Positions 38,599 through 47,760 of a DNA stretch of 64,000 bases are shown here, in pieces. Position 1 is the stretch's first letter. Each line of letters starts with the position of its first letter. Both the position numbers and the translations under genes were made by a program. The notes beneath the pieces were generated by a model that saw nothing but the letters and a program-made list of their open reading frames with translations, was not told the DNA's origin and did no database searches. This stretch comes from an uncultured Succinivibrio sp. (lineage in GTDB: Bacteria > Pseudomonadota > Gammaproteobacteria > Enterobacterales > Succinivibrionaceae). The stretch lies in contig CAKQDA010000010.1 of assembly GCA_934218695.1 (NCBI GenBank), forward strand, positions 1-64,000, given 5' to 3'.

Positions 38599-40206
38599 AT
38601 GAGCTTATTTGAAGAGCTTGATTTAGCTAAGTATGGTATCAGCGGTGCAGCTGAGATCGTTCACAACCCATCATATGAGACCTTATTCGCAGAAGAGACC
38701 AAAGCAGGTCTAGACGGCTACGACAAGGGCTACCAGACTGAGATGGGTGCTGTAGATGTAATGACTGGTGTTTATACTGGTCGTTCTCCTAAGGATAAGT
38801 TCATCGTTAAGGATGACACCTCAAAGGATACTTTCTGGTGGACAACCGATGAGTTCAAGAATGATAACAAGCCTCTATCAACAGAGTCTTGGAATGAGTT
38901 AAAGAAGTTAGCAGGCAAAGAGCTGTCAAACAAGAAGTTATATGTTGTTGATGGTTTCTGTGGTGCTAACGCAAACACCCGTATGGCAATTCGTTTCGTT
39001 GTAGAGGTTGCATGGCAGGCTCACTTCGTAACCAATATGTTCATTCGTCCATCAGCTGAAGAGTTAAAGAACTTCAAGCCTGATTTCGTAGTTTTAAACG
39101 CTTCAAAGGCAAAAGTTGAGAACTACAAAGAGTTAGGTTTAAATTCAGAGACTGCAGTTGTATTCAACTTAACTGAGCGTATGCAGTTAATCCTGAACAC
39201 CTGGTACGGTGGTGAGATGAAGAAAGGTATGTTCTCAATGATGAACTACTTCTTACCATTAAAGGGCATCGCTGCAATGCACTGTTCTGCAAACACCGAT
39301 AAGGAAGGCAAGAATACAGCTATCTTCTTCGGTCTGTCAGGTACTGGTAAGACCACCCTTTCAACAGATCCAAAGCGTTTACTGATCGGTGACGATGAGC
39401 ACGGCTGGGATGATGAAGGCGTATTCAACTTCGAAGGTGGTTGCTATGCTAAGGTAATCAACCTGTCAAAGGAAAACGAGCCTGATATTTGGGCAGCAAT
39501 CAAGCGTGACGCTCTGTTAGAGAACGTAACAGTTGATGCAAATGGTAAGATCGATTTCACTGACAAGTCAGTAACCGAGAATACCCGTGTTTCATACCCA
39601 ATTTACCACATCAAGAACATCGTAAAGCCAATTTCAAAGGGCCCTGCTGCTAAGCGCGTAATCTTCTTATCAGCTGATGCTTTCGGTGTATTACCTCCAG
39701 TATCAATCCTTGATAAAGAGCAGACTCAGTACTACTTCTTATCAGGCTTCACAGCTAAGTTAGCTGGTACAGAGCGTGGTATTACCGAGCCTACCCCAAC
39801 CTTCTCATCATGCTTCGGCGCTGCTTTCTTATCATTACCTCCAACTAAGTACGCAGAAGTACTTGTTAAGAGAATGGAGCAGTCAGGTGCTAAGGCATAC
39901 TTAGTAAACACTGGTTGGAATGGTACCGGCAAGCGTATCTCTATTAAGGATACCCGTGGTATTATCGATGCAATCTTAGACGGTTCAATCGATACTGCTG
40001 AGACCAAGACAATCCCTGTATTTTCATTCAAGGTTCCAACAGCATTACCAGGCGTTGATTCTAAGATCTTAGATCCACGTGACACCTATGCAGATGCTTC
40101 ACAGTGGGATGCAAAGGCTAAGGACTTAGCTGAGCGCTTCATCAAGAACTTCAAGAAGTTCGAAGCTTTAGGTGGTAACCTAGTTAAGGCTGGTCCACAG
40201 TTATAA
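38599..40206 (+). CDS. pckA: Phosphoenolpyruvate carboxykinase (ATP)
   Basis: PckA, 535 residues from ATG 38599, with GTGGAG as its Shine-Dalgarno. An in-frame GTG at 38587 lies inside that site and is unlikely. It interconverts PEP + CO2 + ADP and oxaloacetate + ATP. In succinate-forming rumen bacteria it runs in the carboxylating direction. The P-loop is [18 protein letters not shown], the metal and oxaloacetate sites include [16 protein letters not shown] and LIGDDEHGW. Codon use is strongly biased, implying very high expression. The sequence closely resembles the Anaerobiospirillum enzyme as I recall it. Confidence 0.98.
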   Translation: MSLFEELDLAKYGISGAAEIVHNPSYETLFAEETKAGLDGYDKGYQTEMGAVDVMTGVYTGRSPKDKFIVKDDTSKDTFWWTTDEFKNDNKPLSTESWNELKKLAGKELSNKKLYVVDGFCGANANTRMAIRFVVEVAWQAHFVTNMFIRPSAEELKNFKPDFVVLNASKAKVENYKELGLNSETAVVFNLTERMQLILNTWYGGEMKKGMFSMMNYFLPLKGIAAMHCSANTDKEGKNTAIFFGLSGTGKTTLSTDPKRLLIGDDEHGWDDEGVFNFEGGCYAKVINLSKENEPDIWAAIKRDALLENVTVDANGKIDFTDKSVTENTRVSYPIYHIKNIVKPISKGPAAKRVIFLSADAFGVLPPVSILDKEQTQYYFLSGFTAKLAGTERGITEPTPTFSSCFGAAFLSLPPTKYAEVLVKRMEQSGAKAYLVNTGWNGTGKRISIKDTRGIIDAILDGSIDTAETKTIPVFSFKVPTALPGVDSKILDPRDTYADASQWDAKAKDLAERFIKNFKKFEALGGNLVKAGPQL

Positions 40207-40232
40207 TCTGATTTTTTAGATTAAACTGAAAT

Positions 40233-40259
40233 AACCCGGTACATTTGATGTACCGGGTT
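40233..40259 (+). terminator. pckA terminator
   Basis: AACCCGGTACA (40233-40243) pairs with TGTACCGGGTT (40249-40259) around 5 bases, followed by TTAAGTTTTTT. An 11-bp GC-rich stem 26 bases past the stop. Confidence 0.85.
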
Positions 40260-40279
40260 TTAAGTTTTTTAGGAGCTAT

Positions 40280-40900
40280 ATGGGTAAGCCATTTGTAACA
40301 AGAGAAGGTTATGACCAACTTCATAAAGAGTTAAATTATCTTTGGGAAGTAAAAAGACCTGAAATTACACAGAAAGTCAGCTGGGCTGCAAGTCTTGGTG
40401 ACAGATCAGAGAATGCTGATTATCACTATAACAAACGTTTACTGGGGCAGATTGACAGACGTATTAGATATTTAAGACACTGCATGAATGATCTGCAGGT
40501 TATTGAATACAACAAACAGCAGGAAGGTCGAGTTTTCTTTGGTGCCTATGTGGAAATCGAATCTGACGATGATGGCTCCAAGCTGCAGATCAGAATTGTC
40601 GGATCCGATGAGATTTTTGGTAGATCAAACTGTATTTCTGTAGATGCCCCTATGGCCAGAGCTTTACTTGGTAAATCAGTAGATGATGATGCGGAGGTTG
40701 TTACTCCTCATGGAAAGAGATTGTGGTACGTAAATAAAATCTCTTATAAAAAACCAGAATGGTTTGAAGAACAGCCGATAGTTGAGAATTCTTTAGCCTC
40801 TGACGACAACGAAGAAGTAGTTGTTGAGGAAATGTCCGAAGAAGAACAAAAGAAGATTGAACAGGAGTATTTAAAGACTCTAGTTCAGGAAAATGAATAA
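40280..40900 (+). CDS. greB: Transcription elongation factor GreB with acidic tail
   Basis: GreB, 206 residues; the family norm is about 160. It rescues backtracked RNA polymerase by stimulating RNA cleavage. The coiled-coil tip has the acidic pair in LGDRSENADYHYNK, and RIRYLRHCM follows, typical of GreB. The FKBP-like C-domain ends near 160. An extra tail of about 45 residues, rich in Glu and Asp (VVVEEMSEEEQKKIEQEY), follows. AGGAGC precedes the ATG. The tail is unusual; its role is unknown. Confidence 0.95.
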   Translation: MGKPFVTREGYDQLHKELNYLWEVKRPEITQKVSWAASLGDRSENADYHYNKRLLGQIDRRIRYLRHCMNDLQVIEYNKQQEGRVFFGAYVEIESDDDGSKLQIRIVGSDEIFGRSNCISVDAPMARALLGKSVDDDAEVVTPHGKRLWYVNKISYKKPEWFEEQPIVENSLASDDNEEVVVEEMSEEEQKKIEQEYLKTLVQENE

Positions 40901-40935
40901 ACTCAGTAAATCAAGATATTGAGGACTGACAGACC

Positions 40936-41478
40936 TTAGGCAGAGACATTGACACTCATGCCTAAGTTAAACTTAGGTCTGCTACTGTTGTATCTATTGG
41001 CAATAGCTTTTGAGCTGTACCCATCTCCTTTTTGCCTTTTGTCTTCAGCATCCTGCGAAAATGAGGCCCCTGTAGAGGAGCCAAATGAGCCTCCTAATGC
41101 GGCATTCATGGAGCCTGACGCAGTGACATTCTGTCCAAGACTTGCTCCTGTGGCTGAAGAACTGGATGATGCCTTTCCTCCACCAGAGCCTTTTACTTCT
41201 TTTGTATCTTCTTTCTTATCTGTTTTTGAGGTTTCTTTTTTAGAAGTTACCTTCTCTCCATTGGTTTTGATTAAAACATCAGCTTGTATGAAGAGATTTG
41301 TGTTTACTGGAGCAGTTTGTACACTGCCTTGAGATACTGCTGCATTACCTGAGGATTGGGCGTTCTGGCTGATTTGAGGTATGGTTTCGCGGGCCATACT
41401 GTCTCTACGGGCTTCCTGTGCTGCATGAGGTACGCCCGCCGTAACTATGTTGCTAATGGTACTTGTTGCAATATCCAT
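40936..41478 (-). CDS. Unknown low-complexity protein
   Basis: A 180-residue protein not clearly assigned. The N-terminal third has ATSTISNIVTAGVPHAAQEA and then RRDSMARETIPQI, reminiscent of the opening of SprA-related (putative metalloprotease) proteins, but no HExxH zinc motif is present. The middle is Lys/Glu-rich and then Gly/Ser/Ala-rich. It ends NLGMSVNVSA. There is no signal peptide. A modest Shine-Dalgarno (AGGC) lies upstream. It converges on greB. It could be an adhesin-like or scaffold protein; this is a guess. Confidence 0.6.
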   Translation of the reverse strand: MDIATSTISNIVTAGVPHAAQEARRDSMARETIPQISQNAQSSGNAAVSQGSVQTAPVNTNLFIQADVLIKTNGEKVTSKKETSKTDKKEDTKEVKGSGGGKASSSSSATGASLGQNVTASGSMNAALGGSFGSSTGASFSQDAEDKRQKGDGYSSKAIANRYNSSRPKFNLGMSVNVSA

Positions 41479-41568
41479 AGTTAAAGCCTAAAAGACAGAT
41501 CTATTCATTACATACTTTATCGGTATTTTTGTACTGAATATTTAATGCTAAATTTTTAAGAATATCAG

Positions 41569-42366
41569 TTAGTTAGAATTTTTTATAAAAAGTCTGATAA
41601 TTTTTGACAGTTCCTCTCCTTCTGTCAGGAAAGGCATGTGTGCTGAATTTTGCAGAACTGCACACAGGTGATAATTCTGATCCATAATTTTGGAAGCAAT
41701 CTCTTGATTAACTAGTCTGTCCTTAGCACCAAAAATATGAAAACATGGGATCCTAAGATTGAAGAATGCTTCTCTGTGATCAGAGTAGGCCATCTTAAAC
41801 AGGCCGTTTCTTAATACCTGTGGATCGATGTCTCCCATTTTATCGCAGGCTTCAAGTATGAACCTGTTTTGCTCTGGTGTAAGGCATCCTCCCTGAGTTT
41901 GCATTTTGAAGAATAATTTAATTGAACGAATATTTCGTCCTTCATCAAACAGCTTTAAGCATTTAACTACATATCTGTAGTCAAAACCAGGCCAGTTTGG
42001 ATCTGAAGGAAAACGTGGAGTGCCACAGATTGAGATAAACCTATTAATCTTTTTTTCTGTATCTGCGTAGCATGCACAACTTGCAGCTAATGTACTCAGT
42101 GACCAGGAGATAAGAGTGCAATTATCAGGTATTGAATTAAGGATGAGATTGGCAGTCTGTCTTGTAGAGATTGAAAACTGCTTTAAGTCAGCTGATTTCC
42201 CATATCCTGGCATATCAAGCATGGTTACGTTGTAATCGGGGAATAACGAGACAAATGGTTTTAAAAAATTAGAATCTGTAGCCCAGCCTGGAGTTATAAC
42301 TAGCTTGGGAGCTTCAGGATCTCCGTATTGAGTGAAACCGAGTTTAAGATTATCTGTAATATTCAT
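41569..42366 (-). CDS. bioH: BioH-like pimeloyl-ACP methyl ester esterase
   Basis: Alpha/beta hydrolase, 265 residues from ATG 42366. It should free pimeloyl-ACP for biotin synthesis. The likely triad is S89 (SWSLSTL), D216 (GAKDRLV) and H243 (SAHMPF), in the BioH spacing, and LDMPGYGKSAD matches BioH. An upstream in-frame ATG at 42429 lies inside ribB and would translate through a terminator stem, so it is rejected. The ATG comes directly after the ribB terminator T-run and has no Shine-Dalgarno. Confidence 0.8.
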   Translation of the reverse strand: MNITDNLKLGFTQYGDPEAPKLVITPGWATDSNFLKPFVSLFPDYNVTMLDMPGYGKSADLKQFSISTRQTANLILNSIPDNCTLISWSLSTLAASCACYADTEKKINRFISICGTPRFPSDPNWPGFDYRYVVKCLKLFDEGRNIRSIKLFFKMQTQGGCLTPEQNRFILEACDKMGDIDPQVLRNGLFKMAYSDHREAFFNLRIPCFHIFGAKDRLVNQEIASKIMDQNYHLCAVLQNSAHMPFLTEGEELSKIIRLFIKNSN

Positions 42367-42372
42367 ATAAAA

Positions 42373-42392
42373 AGCGCTGCATAGGCAGCGCT
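42373..42392 (-). terminator. ribB terminator abutting the bioH start
   Basis: AGCGCTGC (42373-42380) pairs with GCAGCGCT (42385-42392) around a 4-base loop. On the minus strand the T-run TTTTAT follows immediately, then the bioH ATG. Confidence 0.8.
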
Positions 42393-42400
42393 GTCTTAAA

Positions 42401-43051
42401 CTAGATATTCTTTTCTTTGCGGTAAGCAATCAGGTCTTCGATTGAAAGACAGGTTAAATCATGCTCCATTGCAAATGTTGTTACACGTGGTAATTTAGCC
42501 ATCAGACCATCAGGTGCACACAGTTCACAAAGAATACCAGCTGGTGCAAAAGCAGCAAGACGTGCAAGATCTACAGATGCTTCAGTATGACCATCGCGCT
42601 CTAAAACACCGCCTTTCTTTGCTACTAATGGGAACATATGGCCAGGGCTTGCCAGATCTTCAGGCTTACCGTCAGGATTGATAACAGCTTTAATAGCCTT
42701 AACGCGGTCAGGTGCGCTAACTCCTGTAGTTACACCTTTTGCTGCATCTACGGAAATGGTAAATGCAGTGCCGTAAACAGAAGTATTGTGCTCAACCATC
42801 ATTGGCAGATTCATACGTTTTGCCTGCTCAGCTTCGATACAAACGCACACAATACCTGAACATTCACGGATCATGAAAGCCATCTGAGCATCAGTAACTG
42901 TTTCTGCTGCGTAAATTAAATCGCCTTCATTTTCTCTATCTTCGTTATCAACAACAAGTACACCACGACCTTTCTTTAAGGCAGCGATAGCTGCTTCAAC
43001 ACGATCATTTGCAGTGTGACCGAAATTTTCTAACAGATTTTTAAAGCTCAT
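42401..43051 (-). CDS. ribB: 3,4-dihydroxy-2-butanone 4-phosphate synthase
   Basis: RibB, 216 residues, without a fused GTP cyclohydrolase II domain. It makes the four-carbon unit of riboflavin from ribulose 5-phosphate. It has [18 protein letters not shown] (the metal and substrate loop), TGVSAPDR and HMFPLVAK, and [15 protein letters not shown]. It lies 10 bases after pdxJ and ends in a terminator. No FMN riboswitch leader was seen upstream, as the gene is downstream of pdxJ. Confidence 0.96.
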   Translation of the reverse strand: MSFKNLLENFGHTANDRVEAAIAALKKGRGVLVVDNEDRENEGDLIYAAETVTDAQMAFMIRECSGIVCVCIEAEQAKRMNLPMMVEHNTSVYGTAFTISVDAAKGVTTGVSAPDRVKAIKAVINPDGKPEDLASPGHMFPLVAKKGGVLERDGHTEASVDLARLAAFAPAGILCELCAPDGLMAKLPRVTTFAMEHDLTCLSIEDLIAYRKEKNI

Positions 43052-43061
43052 TTTTACCTCA

Positions 43062-43805
43062 TTACTTCTGTGAGTTGTTGCGGGCTTTTTCCATGATTTC
43101 TTTCATGGTCTTTACAGCCTCAGGCAAGCCTGTGAAAATTGCACGTGCGATGATGCTGTGTCCAATGTTCAATTCATTCATTTGTGGGATAGCAGCAATT
43201 GCAGCTACATTATTATAGTTGAGTCCATGTCCAGAATTAACTCCAAGTCCAACTGAGTCAGCGTATGCTGCCATCTCAGTTAATACTTTAAGCTCTTCAT
43301 TGACAGCTTTTTCATTGGTGGCATTTGCGTAGCGTCCTGTGTGGAATTCAACAAAAGGTGCGCCGACTTTTACAGCAGCATCAATCTGTTCTTTGACAGG
43401 ATCGATGAATAAAGAGCAGACAGTGCCTACATTATCGAGCTTGTTAATTGCCTTCTCGATTTTATCCATGTTGGATAGAACATCAAGGCCACCTTCTGTA
43501 GTAACCTCTTCTCTTCTTTCAGGCACCATGCACACTTTTTGAGGAGCTACTGCAACAGCGATAGATAAAATATCATCAGTTACGGCCATCTCTAGATTTA
43601 AAGAGGTTTTTACTGTTTCCCTGATGATCCTTACATCTCTGTCAGTGATATGTCTTCTGTCCTCACGTAAGTGAGTTGTTATGCTGTCTGCTCCTGCAAG
43701 TTCAGCAATAGCTGCTGCAGTTACAGGATCAGGGTAATTTGTTCCACGTGCATTACGTACGGTAGCAACGTGATCGATGTTAACTCCAAGAAAAATAGGC
43801 TTCAT
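43062..43805 (-). CDS. pdxJ: Pyridoxine 5'-phosphate synthase
   Basis: PdxJ, 247 residues. It condenses 3-hydroxy-1-aminoacetone phosphate with deoxyxylulose 5-phosphate to give PNP, the last step of DXP-dependent vitamin B6 synthesis. It opens [17 protein letters not shown] with the conserved His and Arg; [12 protein letters not shown] is the second signature. The [14 protein letters not shown] stretch forms the phosphate site. It forms a leftward vitamin operon with ribB. Confidence 0.97.
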   Translation of the reverse strand: MKPIFLGVNIDHVATVRNARGTNYPDPVTAAAIAELAGADSITTHLREDRRHITDRDVRIIRETVKTSLNLEMAVTDDILSIAVAVAPQKVCMVPERREEVTTEGGLDVLSNMDKIEKAINKLDNVGTVCSLFIDPVKEQIDAAVKVGAPFVEFHTGRYANATNEKAVNEELKVLTEMAAYADSVGLGVNSGHGLNYNNVAAIAAIPQMNELNIGHSIIARAIFTGLPEAVKTMKEIMEKARNNSQK

Positions 43806-44076
43806 TTTTTATCATGTCCTAAGTTGAAACTTCTTATTATTATAACTTGATAAAGATCAAATTTTTGTCTTTTTATAGCGTCTTTTTTATCTTTTTTTCC
43901 GTTTATCATTTGTTATCTGTATCACAAGTGCATAATTCAAAATTTCTTAAATATGAATATTTCAGTTAAGATTGAAGTAGAACATACAAAACATCAATAT
44001 TTAGACAAACAATAAAATTAGTTATAAATGAAACCTTTCTTTGAGAGATCAAAGACTATTTTGAGGAAGTTTTGTT

Positions 44077-45012
44077 ATGGCCAAAATTTTAAATTATGGT
44101 TCTTTAAATATTGATTATGTGTATGAAGTCCCTCATTTCGTAACTCCTGGTGAAACACTTCAATCTAGAGGAAGAAATATTTTTGCAGGTGGAAAAGGTC
44201 TTAATCAGTCTGTCGCATTAGCCAGAGCTGGTGGTGATGTATATCATGCTGGTGCCGTAGGTAAAGCAGACGGACAGATTCTCATTAACGTACTTACTGA
44301 AAATAAGATCAACTCAGACTTCTTAAAGCAAAGAGATGAAACTAGTGGTCATACCATTATTCAGGTAGATGATAATGGTCAGAACTGTATTATTCTATAT
44401 GGCGGTTCAAACAAAACCATTACAACTGAGGATATAGATGAAACCCTATCTCATTTTGAAAAGGGCGATTATCTAGTTCTGCAAAATGAGACTAATAACA
44501 TCGAATGCATGATCAATAAGGCATACGAAAAAGGCTTAAAGGTTTGTTTTAATGTTTCTCCATATTCTGATGAATTATTGAAATTACCTTTAGGCAAATG
44601 CTCTTACCTGATTGTAAATGAGATCGAAGGTTCTTCAATGGTATCAAAGCCTGCTGATACTGATCCTTATGAGTTAATTGATGAACTTACAAAGAAGTAT
44701 CCAAATTCTTCTTTTGTGTTAACTTTAGGTTCTCGAGGCTCAATCTTAAAACAGGTAGGATGTGATCCTATTTCTTGTAAGTCTTTCAAGGTTCAGGCTG
44801 TAGATACAACAGCTGCAGGTGACACCTTCTTAGGTTATCTAATTACTAATTTAGCAACAGGAATGAATCCTGCGCTTGCTATTAAATGTGCAACAGCAGC
44901 ATCAGCTTTAGCAGTACAGACTAAAGGTGCAACTCCTTCTATTCCAAAGGCTAATGCTGTCTTAGATTTCATTAAGAAATCAAAAGTTGACGTTTTAGTA
45001 GATAAGCTCTAG
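44077..45012 (+). CDS. rbsK: Ribokinase-type PfkB sugar kinase
   Basis: PfkB family kinase, 311 residues. It most likely phosphorylates ribose. The front half has [16 protein letters not shown] and the [16 protein letters not shown] signature of ribokinases. The C-terminal [13 protein letters not shown] motif places the catalytic base at D249. It is followed directly by an rbsD relic, which supports ribose as substrate. No rbsABC transporter or rbsR is next to it. A clear Shine-Dalgarno (GAGGAAG) precedes it. Confidence 0.88.
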   Translation: MAKILNYGSLNIDYVYEVPHFVTPGETLQSRGRNIFAGGKGLNQSVALARAGGDVYHAGAVGKADGQILINVLTENKINSDFLKQRDETSGHTIIQVDDNGQNCIILYGGSNKTITTEDIDETLSHFEKGDYLVLQNETNNIECMINKAYEKGLKVCFNVSPYSDELLKLPLGKCSYLIVNEIEGSSMVSKPADTDPYELIDELTKKYPNSSFVLTLGSRGSILKQVGCDPISCKSFKVQAVDTTAAGDTFLGYLITNLATGMNPALAIKCATAASALAVQTKGATPSIPKANAVLDFIKKSKVDVLVDKL

Positions 45013-45022
45013 GAGAAATAAA

Positions 45023-45424
45023 ATGAAAAAGATTGTTTGCTTAAATTCAGAATTATCATATGTAATCTCAAAATTAGGCCATTTTGATACACTAACTATC
45101 GGCGATTGTGGATTGCCTGTACCTTAAGGAGTCCAAAGAATCGACCTTGCAGTTACTTATGGTGTTCCTTCATTTGATGATGTTTTCAAAGTTGTCGATG
45201 CAGAAGCTAAATTCCAGAAAGTAACTATTGCCTCTGAGGCAAAAGAAGCAAATCCAGCTTTCTACCAAAAGCTCCATGAATGGGCTAAACTCAATGGAGT
45301 TGAGGTTGTAGAAGTACCTTATGAGCAGTTCAAAAAACTATCAGCATCAAGTGTTGCTATAGTAAGAACTGTTGAGTGCAAGCCATTTAGCAATGTTATC
45401 TTAGAGTCAAATGTATCTTTCTAA
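45023..45424 (+). pseudogene. rbsD: D-ribose pyranase RbsD with a premature stop
   Basis: The frame has an AGGAG ribosome site and aligns with RbsD through [20 protein letters not shown] and beyond. H20 and D28, residues used in the pyranase site, are kept. Codon 35 is TAA (45125-45127), where homologues usually have a Lys. The frame then continues open for 98 codons (GVQRIDLAVTYGVPSFDDV... to VECKPFSNVILESNVSF). A single base change explains it. No restart codon follows in frame nearby, so the product is probably lost. Confidence 0.85.
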
Positions 45425-45460
45425 GTCAGGTTTATTTCTTAAGGTTGTCTTTAACTAGAT

Positions 45461-45898
45461 ATGGATGATTCTAAAGAAAAACAACAGAAAATCCTGCCAT
45501 TGTCATACGGACTGGGACTAGTCAAAGAATTAGTTCCAGTGCCTACTCATATCTTTAAATCAGACAATCACTACTATGAGAAGTTTGATAGAGAAGAAGT
45601 CGATGAATGGAATGTTCTAAAAACAGACTATGAATTTAGAAAAAAGATCCTAAAAGAAGTCAAAGAAAAGAATATTGTTATCATTAACGAAGAACAACCT
45701 GTGTTATTTGGTGGCGTTAAGTGTACTGATGACTTATTTTTAGTTATAGGTCCAGTTGTAATTACTCAAGTTGATCAGAATTTTACTAAATTATATGCCT
45801 TAAAGCATAAAGCTAACAATGTAAGCTTGTTTTACATTGATGTGAAAAAGTTAGCTTCAATTCTTCTGCTTATTTACAGTTCAATTACAGATAAATAG
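45461..45898 (+). pseudogene. N-terminal part of an AraC-type regulator, truncated
   Basis: A 145-residue frame. The segment DDLFLVIGPVVITQV, then LFYIDVKKLASILLLIYSSI, resembles the sensor half of YSIRK/AraC-type regulators with a LYIGPI-type motif. The helix-turn-helix half is missing. The frame stops 4 bases before an IS66 remnant on the other strand, so an insertion and later deletion probably cut the gene. It may still be expressed. The Shine-Dalgarno is weak. The name rests on pattern memory and is tentative. Confidence 0.45.
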
Positions 45899-45901
45899 TA
45901 A

Positions 45902-46205
45902 CTATTTAGAACCCTCACCCAAAATAATTTTAGCATTACCGGAAAAAGCAGCAGTTAAAGCATCAAATGCGTTAATACCATGCTTGTTTCCGGTACTAAT
46001 GAAAGACATTATTTTGAGGTAGTCCTGAGCTCCTTTAATACTTCTACCCCCCCTGAGACTTTCGTCTTTGTTTTTACATTGCGAACATCACGCTCTGCCT
46101 GATTGTTATCAAAAGGCACGGCAAAGTTATGTGCAAATCGGCACACGTCATCCTTGAACTTTTTGAGTCGTCCAATCAGAGCTCTGGTCTTACTTCTCCA
46201 TTAGC
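45902..46205 (-). pseudogene. IS66-family transposase C-terminal remnant
   Basis: On the minus strand the end of an IS66 transposase can be read: [20 protein letters not shown], a frameshift in the G-run near 46048, and then [20 protein letters not shown], ending in TAG at 45902. [11 protein letters not shown] is the conserved IS66 motif with the catalytic Glu. Only about 100 residues remain; the upstream part and the terminal repeats are gone. Confidence 0.8.
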
Positions 46206-46536
46206 AAACAATGATTATGTACTGCTTTTGGTAAAACATTAAAATCTAACCTTATGTTATTTGTTGCCCCTGATTCATGCAGGGGACTTTGTGTTTATCT
46301 TAGCGTAAATAAAGAATGATAATAAAGTCAGATGATAATTTGGTTGAGACGACTTTGCGAAAAGGGCATAACCTCTTTTAAGTAAAAAGTCGGAGAAACT
46401 TAAATATAAAGGATAACTGCAAGAGATTGATTGAATTCCGGGAATGCAATAGCAGTACTCACCGGAATCGTTAAGAGTGGCATGGAAAGATAGAATATTA
46501 AGAGGTCCTTGCTTCCCTCTTCTCAAGCTGTTTCCT
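46206..46536. other. Gap downstream of the MFS gene, no gene seen
   Basis: About 330 bp. It holds a hairpin CCCCTG (46267-46272) / CAGGGG (46280-46285) and a second AAGAGG/CCTCTT stem (46500-46521) that could end the leftward transporter gene. A 94-codon leftward frame here overlaps the transporter and has no support. Confidence 0.5.
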
Positions 46537-47727
46537 TTATGACTTTTGTAGTGTTGCACTACTTTCTTTAACTCTCAGAATCACAACTGTGGCTAAGATC
46601 ATGGTTGAAAAGATCCAGACAATCAGAGACTGCTGCAGTCCAATGTAATCTCCTAACCATCCTACAAAAACAGATAAAGCGTAACCAATGCCAAATGTAA
46701 ATCCCAACATCATTGATGTGGCAAAGGAATCGGCATGTGGTAACAGCTTTTGCGCCCAAACTATAGCAGGAGGTGTAGAACCGTAAAGACCGACACCTGC
46801 AAGGAAAATACTTACATAGGAGAGAACTGAATCATCCGCTTTGTACATGAATATAGCCATCATGGCGATAGTTAATGCGTATGAATACACAATCAGCGTC
46901 TTTAATTTGAACCTGGTTGAAATAGCCCCTACAAGCATTCCTCCTGTTGCTGTTCCAATTAGTAGGGTCATAAGAACAGATGAGGCACTAACAGATGAGA
47001 TACCTTTTTCTGCATATAAAAGAGGTATGAAGATAACCAAAGAGCAATAGCATACTGCTCTTAAACCTATGGAAGAGACAAGTAACAGGAATGGTTTATT
47101 GGAAATAATCTTCTTTAAAGAGATGATCTGAGCTGCATTTTCTGGTTTTGGTTTAGAGTACAGACCGCGCTTGAAAAGCAGTAAGGTGGTGACTACAGGG
47201 ATTACTGCAAGGTAGATAATCTCTTCCTGTGTGAAATATTCAAGGTATAAAGCTGTAATAAATGGAGCAACAGCAAAGCCTATATTTCCACCTACGATAA
47301 ACAGACTTGTAGCCAGAACCTCTTTTCCTTTTGGAGAAATTATAGGAACCATACCTCCGGCAATAGGATGGAAACCAGAAGAACAGATACCTGACAGGAA
47401 AATAATGATCACAAGTAACCATTCTGATGAGCAAAGTCCAACAGCACTTGCCAGAACTCCTCCTGTAAAAATTGAAATTGGGAGTATTATTCCAAGATTG
47501 TGTTTATCTGCCGCAATTCCGATAGGTGCCTGCAAGAATGAGGCACTTACCTGAAATATCATATAGAGCAGACCGCACTGCGAGTATGAAAGTCCGAATT
47601 TTAAAGCCAGAAGAGGCAGAAGAACAGGTAACAGGTTGCAATAAAAATCGCCTACAAAATGGCTCCAGCTTGCAACAGCAATATTGCCCCAGCCTCTCTT
47701 TGGAGCTGGGATTGAATTTAAGTCCAT
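46537..47727 (-). CDS. MFS transporter, fosmidomycin-resistance (Fsr) type
   Basis: Major facilitator transporter, 396 residues with about 12 transmembrane helices. The N-terminal SWSHFVGDFYCNLLPVLLPL and the FHPIAGGMV stretch in the fourth-fifth helix region are characteristic of the Fsr group of drug exporters. The substrate cannot be told from sequence. It lies 33 bases downstream of hslO on the same strand and may be read with it. Confidence 0.82.
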   Translation of the reverse strand: MDLNSIPAPKRGWGNIAVASWSHFVGDFYCNLLPVLLPLLALKFGLSYSQCGLLYMIFQVSASFLQAPIGIAADKHNLGIILPISIFTGGVLASAVGLCSSEWLLVIIIFLSGICSSGFHPIAGGMVPIISPKGKEVLATSLFIVGGNIGFAVAPFITALYLEYFTQEEIIYLAVIPVVTTLLLFKRGLYSKPKPENAAQIISLKKIISNKPFLLLVSSIGLRAVCYCSLVIFIPLLYAEKGISSVSASSVLMTLLIGTATGGMLVGAISTRFKLKTLIVYSYALTIAMMAIFMYKADDSVLSYVSIFLAGVGLYGSTPPAIVWAQKLLPHADSFATSMMLGFTFGIGYALSVFVGWLGDYIGLQQSLIVWIFSTMILATVVILRVKESSATLQKS

Positions 47728-47760
47728 TTTTATCTTCTTTGAATTTTTTACTTTGATTAC

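Noticed and set aside
40949-41332. Rightward frame opposite the 180-residue unknown protein
   Set aside because: The leftward frame is longer and has a better ribosome site. Certainty is moderate because neither product is known.
42367-42429. Upstream start for bioH
   Set aside because: Those 21 codons run through the ribB stop and its terminator stem; not seen in the family.
43741-43756. GTTCCACGTGCATTAC in pdxJ as another parS site
   Set aside because: Only the left arm matches; the right arm is not complementary, and it lies in conserved coding sequence.
19362-45424. TAA reassigned to an amino acid, because two otherwise intact frames (19362-19628 and 45023-45424) contain TAA
   Set aside because: TAA ends most genes in the window (efp, nrdG, dnaA, pckA and others), so these two are simple nonsense mutations.
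46275-46559. A 94-codon leftward frame after the MFS gene
   Set aside because: It starts inside the transporter's end, has no ribosome site or known motif, and covers hairpin-rich sequence.
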